Positions 9,007 to 16,769 of a stretch of DNA of 64,000 nt are shown here, piece by piece. How positions within the stretch are numbered: the stretch's first letter is position 1; every line of letters begins with the position of its first letter. This stretch comes from Halocynthiibacter namhaensis. GTDB lineage: Bacteria; Pseudomonadota; Alphaproteobacteria; Rhodobacterales; Rhodobacteraceae. The notes under the pieces were generated by a model. That model made no database searches. It was not told the DNA's origin and saw only the letters and a list, made by a program, of their open reading frames with translations. Position numbers and translations under genes: made by a program. The stretch is from assembly GCF_000812685.1 (NCBI RefSeq), contig NZ_JWIF01000073.1:1-64000 (forward strand), given 5' to 3'.

Positions 9007-9614
9007 CGCAATACTTTCACGCCTTGGGGCGTGTCAAAATGGGCAATAAACCCAGGGTCGTCTGCCTGGAACTGCAACTTTGGGCCAACAGTGTTGATAA
9101 AGTAATCTTCCAGCTCAATTGCTTGCGGGTGATGTATTTCGAAGTTGGAAAGGCGCAAGCCAGAGGCGGGCAAACGCTGTGCCGGGTGAGCGGCCCCATC
9201 CCAAGCGATAAGGGCAGGCGAGCAGTTGTCAAAAGGCAATTTTCCAGTGTCGGGCACGGCCATCTGCCAGCGCAGATCCGCACGCGACAGCGAAATTGGT
9301 ACACCTGATTCTTTTGGCGCGGCATCTATTCCCGCAGCCAAATCATCACACCGCAAAATCCAATTCGTGACACGTGGCTGACCTTTGAAATTATCCAGGT
9401 CAAACCACCGTCGACGGTCTGGGTTCGGCACATCCGGGTTGATCGAGATCACTTCCATATACAGCCCATCCGCCAGCCCCAGAAGACGGTTATGCGTGCC
9501 CATCAAAGGGTGTTCGCCACCCGCCGCCATAGAAACGCCCAGCATATCTTCGACATATTCCACCCCTTCGGCGAGCGTTTCCGCGGCAATAGCGATGTGG
9601 TCAAATGTAAACAT
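9003..9614 (-). CDS. VOC / glyoxalase-like domain protein
   Basis: A 203-residue protein opening MFTFDHIAIAAETLAEGVEYVEDMLG, typical of the vicinal-oxygen-chelate superfamily (Glyoxalase_3 type), with EVISINPD and a second half (LRLSNFEIHHPQ) that forms the paired module. Metal ligands are plausibly the His of DHIA and the Glu of MEVI. Substrate unknown. The open frame extends to 9701, but ATG 9614 starts the conserved fold. It overlaps the acetyltransferase start by 4 bp. Confidence 0.83.
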   Translation of the reverse strand: MFTFDHIAIAAETLAEGVEYVEDMLGVSMAAGGEHPLMGTHNRLLGLADGLYMEVISINPDVPNPDRRRWFDLDNFKGQPRVTNWILRCDDLAAGIDAAPKESGVPISLSRADLRWQMAVPDTGKLPFDNCSPALIAWDGAAHPAQRLPASGLRLSNFEIHHPQAIELEDYFINTVGPKLQFQADDPGFIAHFDTPQGVKVLR

Positions 9615-9646
9615 GATGGCCTCTGGGTTGTTTGCACTAGAAACGC

Positions 9647-9685
9647 AAAAGCGGGCTAAAAGATCAATGCCTTCAGCCCGCTTTT
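9647..9685. terminator. Bidirectional-type terminator hairpin
   Basis: AAAAGCGGGCT (9647-9657) and AGCCCGCTTTT (9675-9685) are a perfect 11-bp inverted repeat with a 17-base loop; each strand ends the stem in TTTT. On the minus strand it follows the stop of the secreted-protein gene at 9711 and precedes the VOC gene. Confidence 0.8.
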
Positions 9686-9710
9686 CACAATTTTTACGCA
9701 AACGCGTTGA

Positions 9711-10184
9711 TCAGAATGTTTCCACGATCAGTTGCGCATTGCACTGGCTGCCGTCAAATGTGCCGATCCAAATATCATAGATACCATTCCCACCTGGACG
9801 GGTCAGGCGAATTTTTGGATCCGCGTTTCCGTTGTCATCATCATCAAAATACCAGTTCGTACCGGCAGTGTTGATCAGCAAGGTTGAATCACACTGGCTT
9901 TCGACACGAAATTCTAACTGATAGCCTTTGATGCCATTGATCGTGATCGAAAAGTCCGGCTTTCCAATCACATATCCAGGCATTGGGCCCGTCCAATTGT
10001 GCGCACGCAGACCACAATTCTCAAGATTATATTGTCCGCCAGCAGTCACATTGAAACGCTGCGGCGTATAAAGTTGGGAACCAGACAGTTCATGTCTTTC
10101 ATTGCCCCAAAGCTGGTAGTCCGGGCAGGCCTGCGCCCCCCAACTTGTCGCCATCAAAATAACTGCACTAAAAAACAATCGCAT
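9711..10184 (-). CDS. Secreted beta-rich protein of unknown function
   Basis: A 157-residue protein with a signal peptide (MRLFFSAVILMATSWGAQAC) and a mature domain rich in Gly, aromatic residues and Asn. The second half (SQCDSTLLINTAG then WYFDDDDNGNADPKI and NGIYDIWIGTFDG) resembles the pre-peptidase-type beta domain seen on exported Rhodobacteraceae proteins, with an acidic loop that may bind calcium. Three cysteines remain in the mature chain beyond the cleavage site. ATG 10184 has GGGGGAGA upstream; the longer frame to 10250 has none. Function unknown. Confidence 0.75.
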   Translation of the reverse strand: MRLFFSAVILMATSWGAQACPDYQLWGNERHELSGSQLYTPQRFNVTAGGQYNLENCGLRAHNWTGPMPGYVIGKPDFSITINGIKGYQLEFRVESQCDSTLLINTAGTNWYFDDDDNGNADPKIRLTRPGGNGIYDIWIGTFDGSQCNAQLIVETF

Positions 10185-10267
10185 AAGTATCTCCCCCAAA
10201 AAGTCAGCAACCGTTAGGTGTAATACTACACCAGTCGTCCTATGTCTCAAATGTTATTTTGCCTTCA

Positions 10268-10291
10268 AAACCTGTATATATGTACAGGTTT
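10268..10291. promoter_or_regulatory. Perfect 9-bp inverted repeat upstream of secreted-protein gene
   Basis: AAACCTGTA (10268-10276) and TACAGGTTT (10283-10291) are perfect inverted repeats with a 6-base spacer, 84 bases upstream of the start at 10184 and about 175 bases after the tctA stop. It could be an operator or a weak terminator for tctA. The rest of the 281-bp gap 10185-10465 shows only AT-rich sequence. Confidence 0.5.
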
Positions 10292-10465
10292 ATGCCGAAA
10301 ATCACATCCAATCTGCCTTATATATACTGTAATTATTGGCATAAATATGGCGCGATTTCGTCTCTTTCGCGCATCGAAAACAGGGCCCGGACCATTCTAA
10401 TAAGACAGCCACGGCATCCCAATCAGGAAGCCATGGCCAATTTCTTCAGATTACAAAACTATCGT

Positions 10466-11977
10466 TTAGTCGCCGCTTGCAACGCCATCCGCATGGTACC
10501 TAGCACGCCGCGCGCGGTAGCTGGGCAAGACAAGCAAGATCAAAGAGATCGCCAATAGCCCAAGTGTCATGGGGCGTTCCCAAATGAAGGCAATACCATC
10601 ATAAAGCTGCATTGAGCGGGCAAAATTATCTTCCAACATGCCGCCTAGAATGAAGCCAATCAACAGTGGTGGAAGTGGGTAATCAGCGAACTTTAATGCC
10701 GTTGCGCATATGCCGAACCCCACGAGGATCAACAGCTCGGTTGCGTTATTTTGACCGATGTACGCCCCCATCAATGTGAAGAATAGGATGAACGGTATCA
10801 AAAAATTACGCGGAATAGACAAGACTTTTGCGATGTAAGGGATCAGCGGCAAGTTTAGAACCAACAGTACCAAGTTTCCGATAAACATCGACATAATGAC
10901 AGCCCAGAAAATCTGCGGCTCATCAATCATAAGGCGCGGACCAGGTGACACATTCAGGGCAATCAGCGCCCCCAAAAGGATCGCCGTGGTGCCCGAACCC
11001 GGTATCCCCAGCGTCAACAATGGCACGAAAGACCCGGTACAGGCCGCATTGTTTGCCGTTTCTGGCGCGGCCAAACCCTTAATGGACCCTTTACCAAACT
11101 CAGCCTGTTCTTCTTTGGTTGCTAGATTGCGTTCAACTGCATAGCCCAGAAAGCTGGCAATCGTAGCCCCAGCACCAGGCAAGACGCCGATAAAGAACCC
11201 CTGAATAGACTGACGCCCGATCACCGGCGCAATAGCGCGCGCTTCACTTCTCGTGATGCGAAGATCCTTGATTTCCCCACCAGAACTGCCCGTTTCCTTG
11301 GGCTTTAACACAAGGAACAAAGCTTCTGGCAAAGCAAACATCGCCATCGCAAGCGTGATGAAACCAAGCCCAGATTGCAAATCCATGATGCCGCCAGTAA
11401 AGCGGGGTAAGCTGAACAACGTGCCTTCGCCAACGGTCGCCAAGATTAAGCCAAACAACGTCATGATGATCGCCTTGGCGACCTGCCCGGTGCCAGCAAA
11501 GGCGGCGATGGCAGACAGGCCCACGACCATAAGGGCAAAATATTCGGCTGAATGAAACAGCAACGCTACAGAAGACAGCATCGGTGCGAAAATCATCAAC
11601 AAGATCGCGCCAATCGTTCCCCCAGCAAAACTTGAGATTGCAGCAATGGTCAGTGCCTTACCTGCCTTTCCCTTCTTCGCCATGGGATAGCCGTCAAAAC
11701 TTGATGCAACAGTTCCCGCAACCCCAGGGGCATTCAGCAAAATCGAAGATGTCGAGCCGCCAAAAATCGCGCCATAGTAAACACCCGCAAGTAAGATAAG
11801 CGCCGCCGAAGGATCCCCCATCGAGATCGCGACAGGTATCATAATGGCGATGATCGACATCGGACCAAGCCCCGGCAGCATGCCAATGAATGTACCAATG
11901 AGACACCCTGCGATGACCATCGCGAGGTTTTGAAATGACATGGCCGTTTGCAGGCCAATCAGAAGTCCTTCTAGCAT
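10466..11977 (-). CDS. tctA: Tripartite tricarboxylate transporter, large permease TctA
   Basis: A 503-residue integral membrane protein with about twelve hydrophobic segments. It carries the TctA signature GMLPGLGPMSIIAIMIP near residue 40 and its internal repeat in the second half (GVLPGAGATIASFLGYA, KGSIKGLAAPETANNAACTGSFVPLLTLGIPGSGT). With TctB and TctC it forms a secondary, ion-driven, binding-protein-dependent importer for tri- or dicarboxylates. The open frame reaches 12049, but ATG 11977 has GGGAGG upstream. It starts one base after tctB stops. Confidence 0.95.
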   Translation of the reverse strand: MLEGLLIGLQTAMSFQNLAMVIAGCLIGTFIGMLPGLGPMSIIAIMIPVAISMGDPSAALILLAGVYYGAIFGGSTSSILLNAPGVAGTVASSFDGYPMAKKGKAGKALTIAAISSFAGGTIGAILLMIFAPMLSSVALLFHSAEYFALMVVGLSAIAAFAGTGQVAKAIIMTLFGLILATVGEGTLFSLPRFTGGIMDLQSGLGFITLAMAMFALPEALFLVLKPKETGSSGGEIKDLRITRSEARAIAPVIGRQSIQGFFIGVLPGAGATIASFLGYAVERNLATKEEQAEFGKGSIKGLAAPETANNAACTGSFVPLLTLGIPGSGTTAILLGALIALNVSPGPRLMIDEPQIFWAVIMSMFIGNLVLLVLNLPLIPYIAKVLSIPRNFLIPFILFFTLMGAYIGQNNATELLILVGFGICATALKFADYPLPPLLIGFILGGMLEDNFARSMQLYDGIAFIWERPMTLGLLAISLILLVLPSYRARRARYHADGVASGD

Positions 11978-11978
11978 A

Positions 11979-12461
11979 TCAGCCTCCCAAAATACCGGGC
12001 AATGGGCGCATATAAATGCCCAAAACCTGTTGAACCAAATACCAAACAACCATCGTCGCGATCAGGGCGACTGTGATCATCAGTATCCATTTGCGCTCGC
12101 CCAGAATGAACGAGCCAAGAAACAGGAATAATGTCGTGGAAAAGATAAACCCCACCGGACGTAGGCACAGCGCATAAGCAACCATCAACCCCAACAGCAT
12201 TATCGCTTGCCCCAGCTTATATTCATGCAGTCGGCGATAATCGATATCAGCTTCTTTTGGTTCCGATTTCTCAATCCCGGACAACACCACAAGACATGCG
12301 ATGACGGCGAGAATTGATAAAACCTTAGGAAAGGTGCTTGGCCAAATCGGGTTACGCTTCATAAATGGCGCCAGCCCCGCGTCCATTGTGAACCACGCCG
12401 TATAGCCATAGGCCAAACAAATGCTAAGTAATATCAATGCAATCCAGCGATCTAGCGCCAT
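11979..12461 (-). CDS. tctB: Tripartite tricarboxylate transporter, small permease TctB
   Basis: A 160-residue membrane protein with four hydrophobic segments, first at residues 6-22, then around 45-62, 80-100 and 115-140, matching the size and layout of TctB. It stabilises TctA in the inner membrane. The gene lies between tctC and tctA in the standard C-B-A order. A terminator-like hairpin sits in the 59-bp gap after tctC, so permease genes may be expressed below the binding protein. Confidence 0.9.
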   Translation of the reverse strand: MALDRWIALILLSICLAYGYTAWFTMDAGLAPFMKRNPIWPSTFPKVLSILAVIACLVVLSGIEKSEPKEADIDYRRLHEYKLGQAIMLLGLMVAYALCLRPVGFIFSTTLFLFLGSFILGERKWILMITVALIATMVVWYLVQQVLGIYMRPLPGILGG

Positions 12462-12476
12462 GACATGTCCCCTGTG

Positions 12477-12508
12477 TTAAAATGGCAGAGCGACGGTCCG
12501 CTCTGCCA
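12477..12508 (-). terminator. Attenuating hairpin between tctC and tctB
   Basis: TGGCAGAGCG (12483-12492) and CGCTCTGCCA (12499-12508) form a perfect 10-bp stem with a 6-base loop. On the minus strand the stem runs into TTTT. Its position between the binding-protein gene and the permease genes suggests partial termination or 3-prime protection of the tctC message. Confidence 0.8.
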
Positions 12509-12520
12509 AGATAGAACCCC

Positions 12521-13507
12521 TTATAGGAAGCCCAATTTGGTCATCAGATCGCCCAGAACTTGTTCTTGGTTTTCTAGAAACGTTCTGAAATCTTCGCCAG
12601 AGTTATGGATGTTCACCCAACCATTGCGCGCGCGCACAGCTTCCCATTCCGGGGTGTCATACATTGCTGCAATCGCCTCTTGGTAGGCCGTCACTTGATC
12701 AGCGTCCAAGCCAGGTGCACCAAAGAATCCGCGCCAGTTCACAAAGCTCATGTCGATGCCTTGTTCTTTCATGGTCATCGCATCCGCAGCGGCAGGTACA
12801 CGTTCGTCCGCAGTCACCCCGATGATCTTAACCTCGCCCGCATTGGCCAAGTCTATGGCTTCTGACAGTCCAGTGGACAGGGCAGCGATTTCACCAGACA
12901 GCAAGGCCGCCATTGCATTCCCACCAGCGTCGTATGGAATATACTTCACCGCAAGCGCGTCTCGGCCAGCAGCTTCCATCGCCATAGCTGCAACCAAGTG
13001 ATCCATACCACCAGGCACAGATCCCCCACCAATCGCCGTTGCAGCTGGATCAGCGTCATAAGCGGCAACCAAGTCACCCATGTTGTTGATCGCACTGTCT
13101 TTGCCAACCACAATCGCTGCGTAATCCCCGATGGTGCCTGCAACCAATGTCAGGTCACGGAAACTTTGCGGGAAAACGCCGGTCAGCGAACGGATCACGA
13201 TTGGGGTCGAATTGACCATCAAAGTGCCTTCGTTGCTTTCAGCATTTTCGATCAAATAGCCGATCGCTTTGCCGCCACCACCGCCGGACATGTTTTCATA
13301 TGTTGCCGTGCCCACAAGGCCTGCGCCCGTCAGTGCTTCGCCGGTACCGCGCGCGGTTCCATCCCAACCACCACCGGCCCCGCCGGGGATCAGAAAGTGG
13401 ATGCTATCCATAATTTTGTGGCCATCAGCATAGGCGCTGGAACCAAAAGTTAATGCGGTTACAGTCGCCGCGATAAGAGCTTTACAGCCTCGTTCAAAAG
13501 TCATCAT
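12521..13507 (-). CDS. tctC: Tripartite tricarboxylate transporter substrate-binding protein TctC
   Basis: A 328-residue periplasmic binding protein of the Bug/TctC family, signal peptide ending near SSAYADG. The mature chain starts IHFLIPGGAGGGWDGTARGTGEAL, the family's carboxylate-binding loop, and has NSTPIVIRSLTG and GGGSVPGGMDHL in the expected places. The first ATG (13507) is chosen because GGAGG lies 5 bases upstream; an adjacent ATG (13504) is possible. The substrate cannot be told from sequence. It is divergent from the response regulator gene, across a promoter region with three phased repeats. Confidence 0.93.
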   Translation of the reverse strand: MMTFERGCKALIAATVTALTFGSSAYADGHKIMDSIHFLIPGGAGGGWDGTARGTGEALTGAGLVGTATYENMSGGGGGKAIGYLIENAESNEGTLMVNSTPIVIRSLTGVFPQSFRDLTLVAGTIGDYAAIVVGKDSAINNMGDLVAAYDADPAATAIGGGSVPGGMDHLVAAMAMEAAGRDALAVKYIPYDAGGNAMAALLSGEIAALSTGLSEAIDLANAGEVKIIGVTADERVPAAADAMTMKEQGIDMSFVNWRGFFGAPGLDADQVTAYQEAIAAMYDTPEWEAVRARNGWVNIHNSGEDFRTFLENQEQVLGDLMTKLGFL

Positions 13508-13570
13508 ATTTTCCTCCCATTTGACAACTGACTGCACTGCAGCTCAGTTAAGGGGACTAAATCACGCCAA

Positions 13571-13600
13571 CCTGACATGTACCTGACATGTACCTGACAG
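13571..13600. promoter_or_regulatory. Three 11-bp-phased direct repeats (Pho-box-like), candidate TctD site
   Basis: CCTGACATGTA occurs at 13571-13581 and again at 13582-13592, followed by CCTGACAG at 13593-13600. A 7-bp core (CTGACAT) repeated every 11 bp is the pattern bound head-to-tail by OmpR/PhoB-type winged-helix regulators, and it differs from the Pho box core CTGTCAT by one base. It lies 64 bases above the tctC start and 59 bases above the response regulator start, so it may control both. Confidence 0.7.
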
Positions 13601-13658
13601 GCCCTTGGCGCGACAAAAATACGCGACAAATTTCACGCCCAAACGGGGAGGCAACGCC

Positions 13659-14327
13659 ATGAAATTTTTACTCATCGAAGACAATCGAGAATTGGCCCAT
13701 GCGATTGCCTCGCGCATGCGGATTGATGGCCATGTCATTGAACACGCTGAAAATTTAGAAGACGCAACAGCCTTTGTTGAGACGGGGGAATACGATTTAA
13801 TCCTGCTGGATATCATGCTGCCTGACGGGGATGGGCGCGTGTTTTTAAAAAAACACCGGGCCGGAAATTTGGACACGCCGGTCATCATTCTGACCGCCCG
13901 AAGCCAGGTGTCAGATCGAATCGGATCTCTTGATCTTGGGGCGGATGACTATGTTACGAAACCCTTCGATCACGCCGAACTCGAGGCCCGCTGCAGGGCA
14001 GTATTGCGGCGAAAGGCCGGCAAATCCCAAACCATATTTGAAACCGGGGGCATCGTTTTTGACCCCGTCGCAGGTGTGCTGTCCGTACGCGGTGAAAACG
14101 TAAATCTACGCAATCGCGAATTGCGTCTTTTTGAGGTTTTAATCAACGCCCCGCGCCAGGTTTTCTCAAAGCAGAAACTGGCAGATCGCCTATTTTCATA
14201 CGATGAGGACGCGTCGGAAAACGCAATTGAGGTCTATATCGGGCGTTTGCGTAAACATCTTATCCCTTCGGATTTGAAGATCACGACCCTGCGGGGCATG
14301 GGATATCGGCTTGATTATGAAGGTTGA
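13659..14327 (+). CDS. tctD: OmpR-family response regulator, TctD-like
   Basis: A 222-residue response regulator. The receiver domain (1-115) has the acidic pair IEDN (E7, D8), phospho-acceptor D51 in LLDIMLPDGDG, a conserved Thr in IILTAR and Lys in VTKPF. The C-terminal winged helix (about 125-220) ends in a normal recognition region (ENAIEVYIGRLRKHL then TLRGMGYRLDY). Start ATG 13659 follows GGGGAGG. Position next to and divergent from tctCBA, and overlap with a kinase gene, point to TctD, the activator of tricarboxylate uptake. Confidence 0.9.
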   Translation: MKFLLIEDNRELAHAIASRMRIDGHVIEHAENLEDATAFVETGEYDLILLDIMLPDGDGRVFLKKHRAGNLDTPVIILTARSQVSDRIGSLDLGADDYVTKPFDHAELEARCRAVLRRKAGKSQTIFETGGIVFDPVAGVLSVRGENVNLRNRELRLFEVLINAPRQVFSKQKLADRLFSYDEDASENAIEVYIGRLRKHLIPSDLKITTLRGMGYRLDYEG

Positions 14328-15693
14328 TTTACACGGTTCTCGGTCTCTCAGAAATCGCTTGATGTTGGCGCTAATTGGCGGTGCCGCAACCCTTGCTTTA
14401 CTGCTGTTTTTTGCAATCCGGAATTACGCCGCACAAATTGCGCAACACACCCAAGACACCATTCTTGGCGCCTCTGCGACCTCGATCTTGGATGCAGCCG
14501 TGGTATGGAACGGGGCCGTTGAAGTTGACATCCCCTATGCGTCGTTCTCAATGCTGACGACGCCCATGGATGACCGGGTTTTCTACGCCATTTACCAAAA
14601 TGATACGTTTTTATCCGGTTACCCCGAACTTGCCATTGCCCCAATTGCGGCCCCCATCGGGGATCGGGACAATCGTTTCCAAACCATCCGCCACCAAGGC
14701 CAAGATATGCGTGTCGTCACAGCAAGCCGCACCATGATTGGGCAAGATGGGCGCATGCAGGTTCGTATCGCATTGGCGCAAACTCAGGATGCATTGTCGG
14801 GAACATTGGCACAGATTTCACGCAATGCGGCGATTTTTGGCACGGGCTTTTTCGCGCTGGCGGCCCTGCTGTCGTTCTGGGCAACCTCTACGACCATCGG
14901 GCAATTGAAACGTCTGACACATTCAGTGACCCGCCGGGGTCCGCAAGATTTAAGCCCATTCAAAAAGCCCGTTCCGTTGGAAATGTTGCCCTTGGTCAGA
15001 TCTTTGAATTCGTTGATGGCGCGCCTAGACCATTCGCTCAGTCAATCTGAAGATTTCATCGCCGAAGCCGCCCATCGTGTGCGCACGCCGCTCGCGACTG
15101 TGCGATCTTACGCCGAAGCCACTTTGCAACGCGTAGACAAGAAAGAAAACCGAGACGCCATGCGGGCCATGATGCGCGCAATTGACGAAAGCTCAAGGGC
15201 GGCGGGCCAACTTTTGGATCACGCGATGATCACGTTCCGGGCAGACCATCTGGAACGCCAAGATATCGATCTTGTTGGATTGGTCGATGAACTTGTGCTG
15301 CGGCTAACGCCAATTGCCGAGATGAAAGACCTGACACTTCAGCTGAAAAGTGAAGGTGCGGTGCATTATTCCGGCGACCCAATTCTTATCCAAAATGCCG
15401 TGCGAAACTTGATCGACAATGCGTTGAAATACTCGCCCGCAGATGGGGTCGTGACCATTCATGTTTCAGGCGACCCGAGACCGAAGATCTCAGTGTGCGA
15501 TAACGGCAAAGGGTTCCCCAAGGATGAAGTCGGAGCCCTGCCCACACGCTTCAAACGCGGATCGAACTCCGAAGGCACGATCGGGTCCGGCTTAGGTCTT
15601 ACAATTGCGATGGATGTGGCCACGGCACATGGCGGCAACCTTCAGTTATCAAACCAAGAAAAGGGCGGAGCATGCGCTTTATTGTTGCTTTAA
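14317..15693 (+). CDS. tctE: Sensor histidine kinase, TctE-like
   Basis: A 458-residue inner-membrane kinase: TM1 at about 13-33, a periplasmic sensor domain to about 170, TM2 at 171-190, then HAMP-like linker, H box with His253 in AEAAHRVRTPLATVRSYAE, and an HATPase domain with N box (NAVRNLIDNALKYSP), DNGKGF and GSGLGLTIA. It phosphorylates the TctD-like regulator encoded just upstream, whose end it overlaps by 11 bp. A TTG at 14311 is possible but ATG 14317 is preferred. It overlaps the following binding-protein gene by 22 bp. Confidence 0.92.
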   Translation: MKVDLHGSRSLRNRLMLALIGGAATLALLLFFAIRNYAAQIAQHTQDTILGASATSILDAAVVWNGAVEVDIPYASFSMLTTPMDDRVFYAIYQNDTFLSGYPELAIAPIAAPIGDRDNRFQTIRHQGQDMRVVTASRTMIGQDGRMQVRIALAQTQDALSGTLAQISRNAAIFGTGFFALAALLSFWATSTTIGQLKRLTHSVTRRGPQDLSPFKKPVPLEMLPLVRSLNSLMARLDHSLSQSEDFIAEAAHRVRTPLATVRSYAEATLQRVDKKENRDAMRAMMRAIDESSRAAGQLLDHAMITFRADHLERQDIDLVGLVDELVLRLTPIAEMKDLTLQLKSEGAVHYSGDPILIQNAVRNLIDNALKYSPADGVVTIHVSGDPRPKISVCDNGKGFPKDEVGALPTRFKRGSNSEGTIGSGLGLTIAMDVATAHGGNLQLSNQEKGGACALLLL

Positions 15694-16682
15694 TCTTATG
15701 GGCATTGCCCCAGTCCATTGCGGCACAAACCTGGGAAGATCAGCGATTGTTCAATGGTGGCGCATCCGGTCAACCCTTAAGGATTATTTCCAGCACGGAC
15801 ACATCGCTGTTTGCCCCGATCATTGAACGTTATGTTGCGCAATTTCCCGACACCGCTGTTGAATATTTGGTGGCAGGAACGGCAGACACAGACCGCATAT
15901 TCAGAGCAAACCCAGAAGCATTTGATGTGGTCATTTCCAGCGCTATGGATTTGCAATTCAAAGCTGCGAACGATGGCTTGGCGCGCCAATTGCCGGATAT
16001 CTCGCACCCAAGCTGGGCCCAATGGCGACAAAGCCTGTTCGCTTTTACGTCGGAACCTGCCGCCATCGTGATCAATCGTGCAGCTTTCGCCGGCCACCCT
16101 ATTCCAAGGACCCGCCAAGAATTGATCGAAGCTATGCGCGCAAGACCCGATGTGTTTCGCGGCCGCGTTGGAACCTACGACGTACGCAAGTCAGGTCTTG
16201 GGTATTTATTTGCCACGCAAGACGCACGATCATCGGAAACCTACTGGCGCTTGATGGAAGTTATGGGAGCCTTGGATCTGCGGTTATATTGCTGTTCGGG
16301 AGAAATGATTAACGACCTGTCAGATGGAACCATCGCGGTCGCCTATAATGTTTTGGGCAGCTATGCCAACGCACGTATCGAAAGTGAGGATGTCATTGAA
16401 GTTATATTCCCATCGGATTTTCCAACAACCATGATGCGCACTGCCATGGTCTCGGCCAAAACGCGTCGCCCCGAAGCCGCGACGGCCTTTATCCAACATA
16501 TAATTTCGCTGCAATACTCAGGAGGTAGAAACGCCTTTCCTCTCCCCCCTTTGGCCCCTCAGATCAATGATGTTGAATGGGCAACAATCGCATTGGAACC
16601 TGCATTAATGACATTTCTAGACAGGCTTAAACGCCGTCGGTTCCTGGCGGAATGGCAAGATGCGGTTATCCAGATCAGGTAG
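15672..16682 (+). CDS. Periplasmic solute-binding protein linked to TctD/TctE
   Basis: A 336-residue extracellular solute-binding protein (iron/AfuA-like class II fold) with signal peptide MRFIVALILWALPQSIAAQT. It keeps the class features LRIISSTDTSLFAPIIERY, VEYLVAGTADTDRIF and the late block TMMRTAMVSAKTRRPEAATAFIQHI. No ABC permease or ATPase gene is nearby, and the start lies 22 bp inside the kinase gene after GGGCGGAG. I infer that it senses ligand for the TctE-like kinase and does not feed a transporter. The ligand is unknown. Confidence 0.8.
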   Translation: MRFIVALILWALPQSIAAQTWEDQRLFNGGASGQPLRIISSTDTSLFAPIIERYVAQFPDTAVEYLVAGTADTDRIFRANPEAFDVVISSAMDLQFKAANDGLARQLPDISHPSWAQWRQSLFAFTSEPAAIVINRAAFAGHPIPRTRQELIEAMRARPDVFRGRVGTYDVRKSGLGYLFATQDARSSETYWRLMEVMGALDLRLYCCSGEMINDLSDGTIAVAYNVLGSYANARIESEDVIEVIFPSDFPTTMMRTAMVSAKTRRPEAATAFIQHIISLQYSGGRNAFPLPPLAPQINDVEWATIALEPALMTFLDRLKRRRFLAEWQDAVIQIR

Positions 16683-16711
16683 CGTTGAAATCTAGCCCCC
16701 CCAAACCATTA

Positions 16712-16745
16712 ATGCAGCAGTAACAATAATCTGTCACTGCTGCAT
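16712..16745. terminator. Stem-loop between convergent genes
   Basis: ATGCAGCAGT (16712-16721) pairs perfectly with ACTGCTGCAT (16736-16745), and the stem can extend inward past one A-C mismatch through ACA/TGT to leave a 6-base loop. It sits between the binding-protein stop (16682) and the mutase stop (16770), so it may serve both directions. No strong T tract follows on either strand. Confidence 0.6.
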
Positions 16746-16769
16746 CAACGGGGATAAACGATCTGACGC

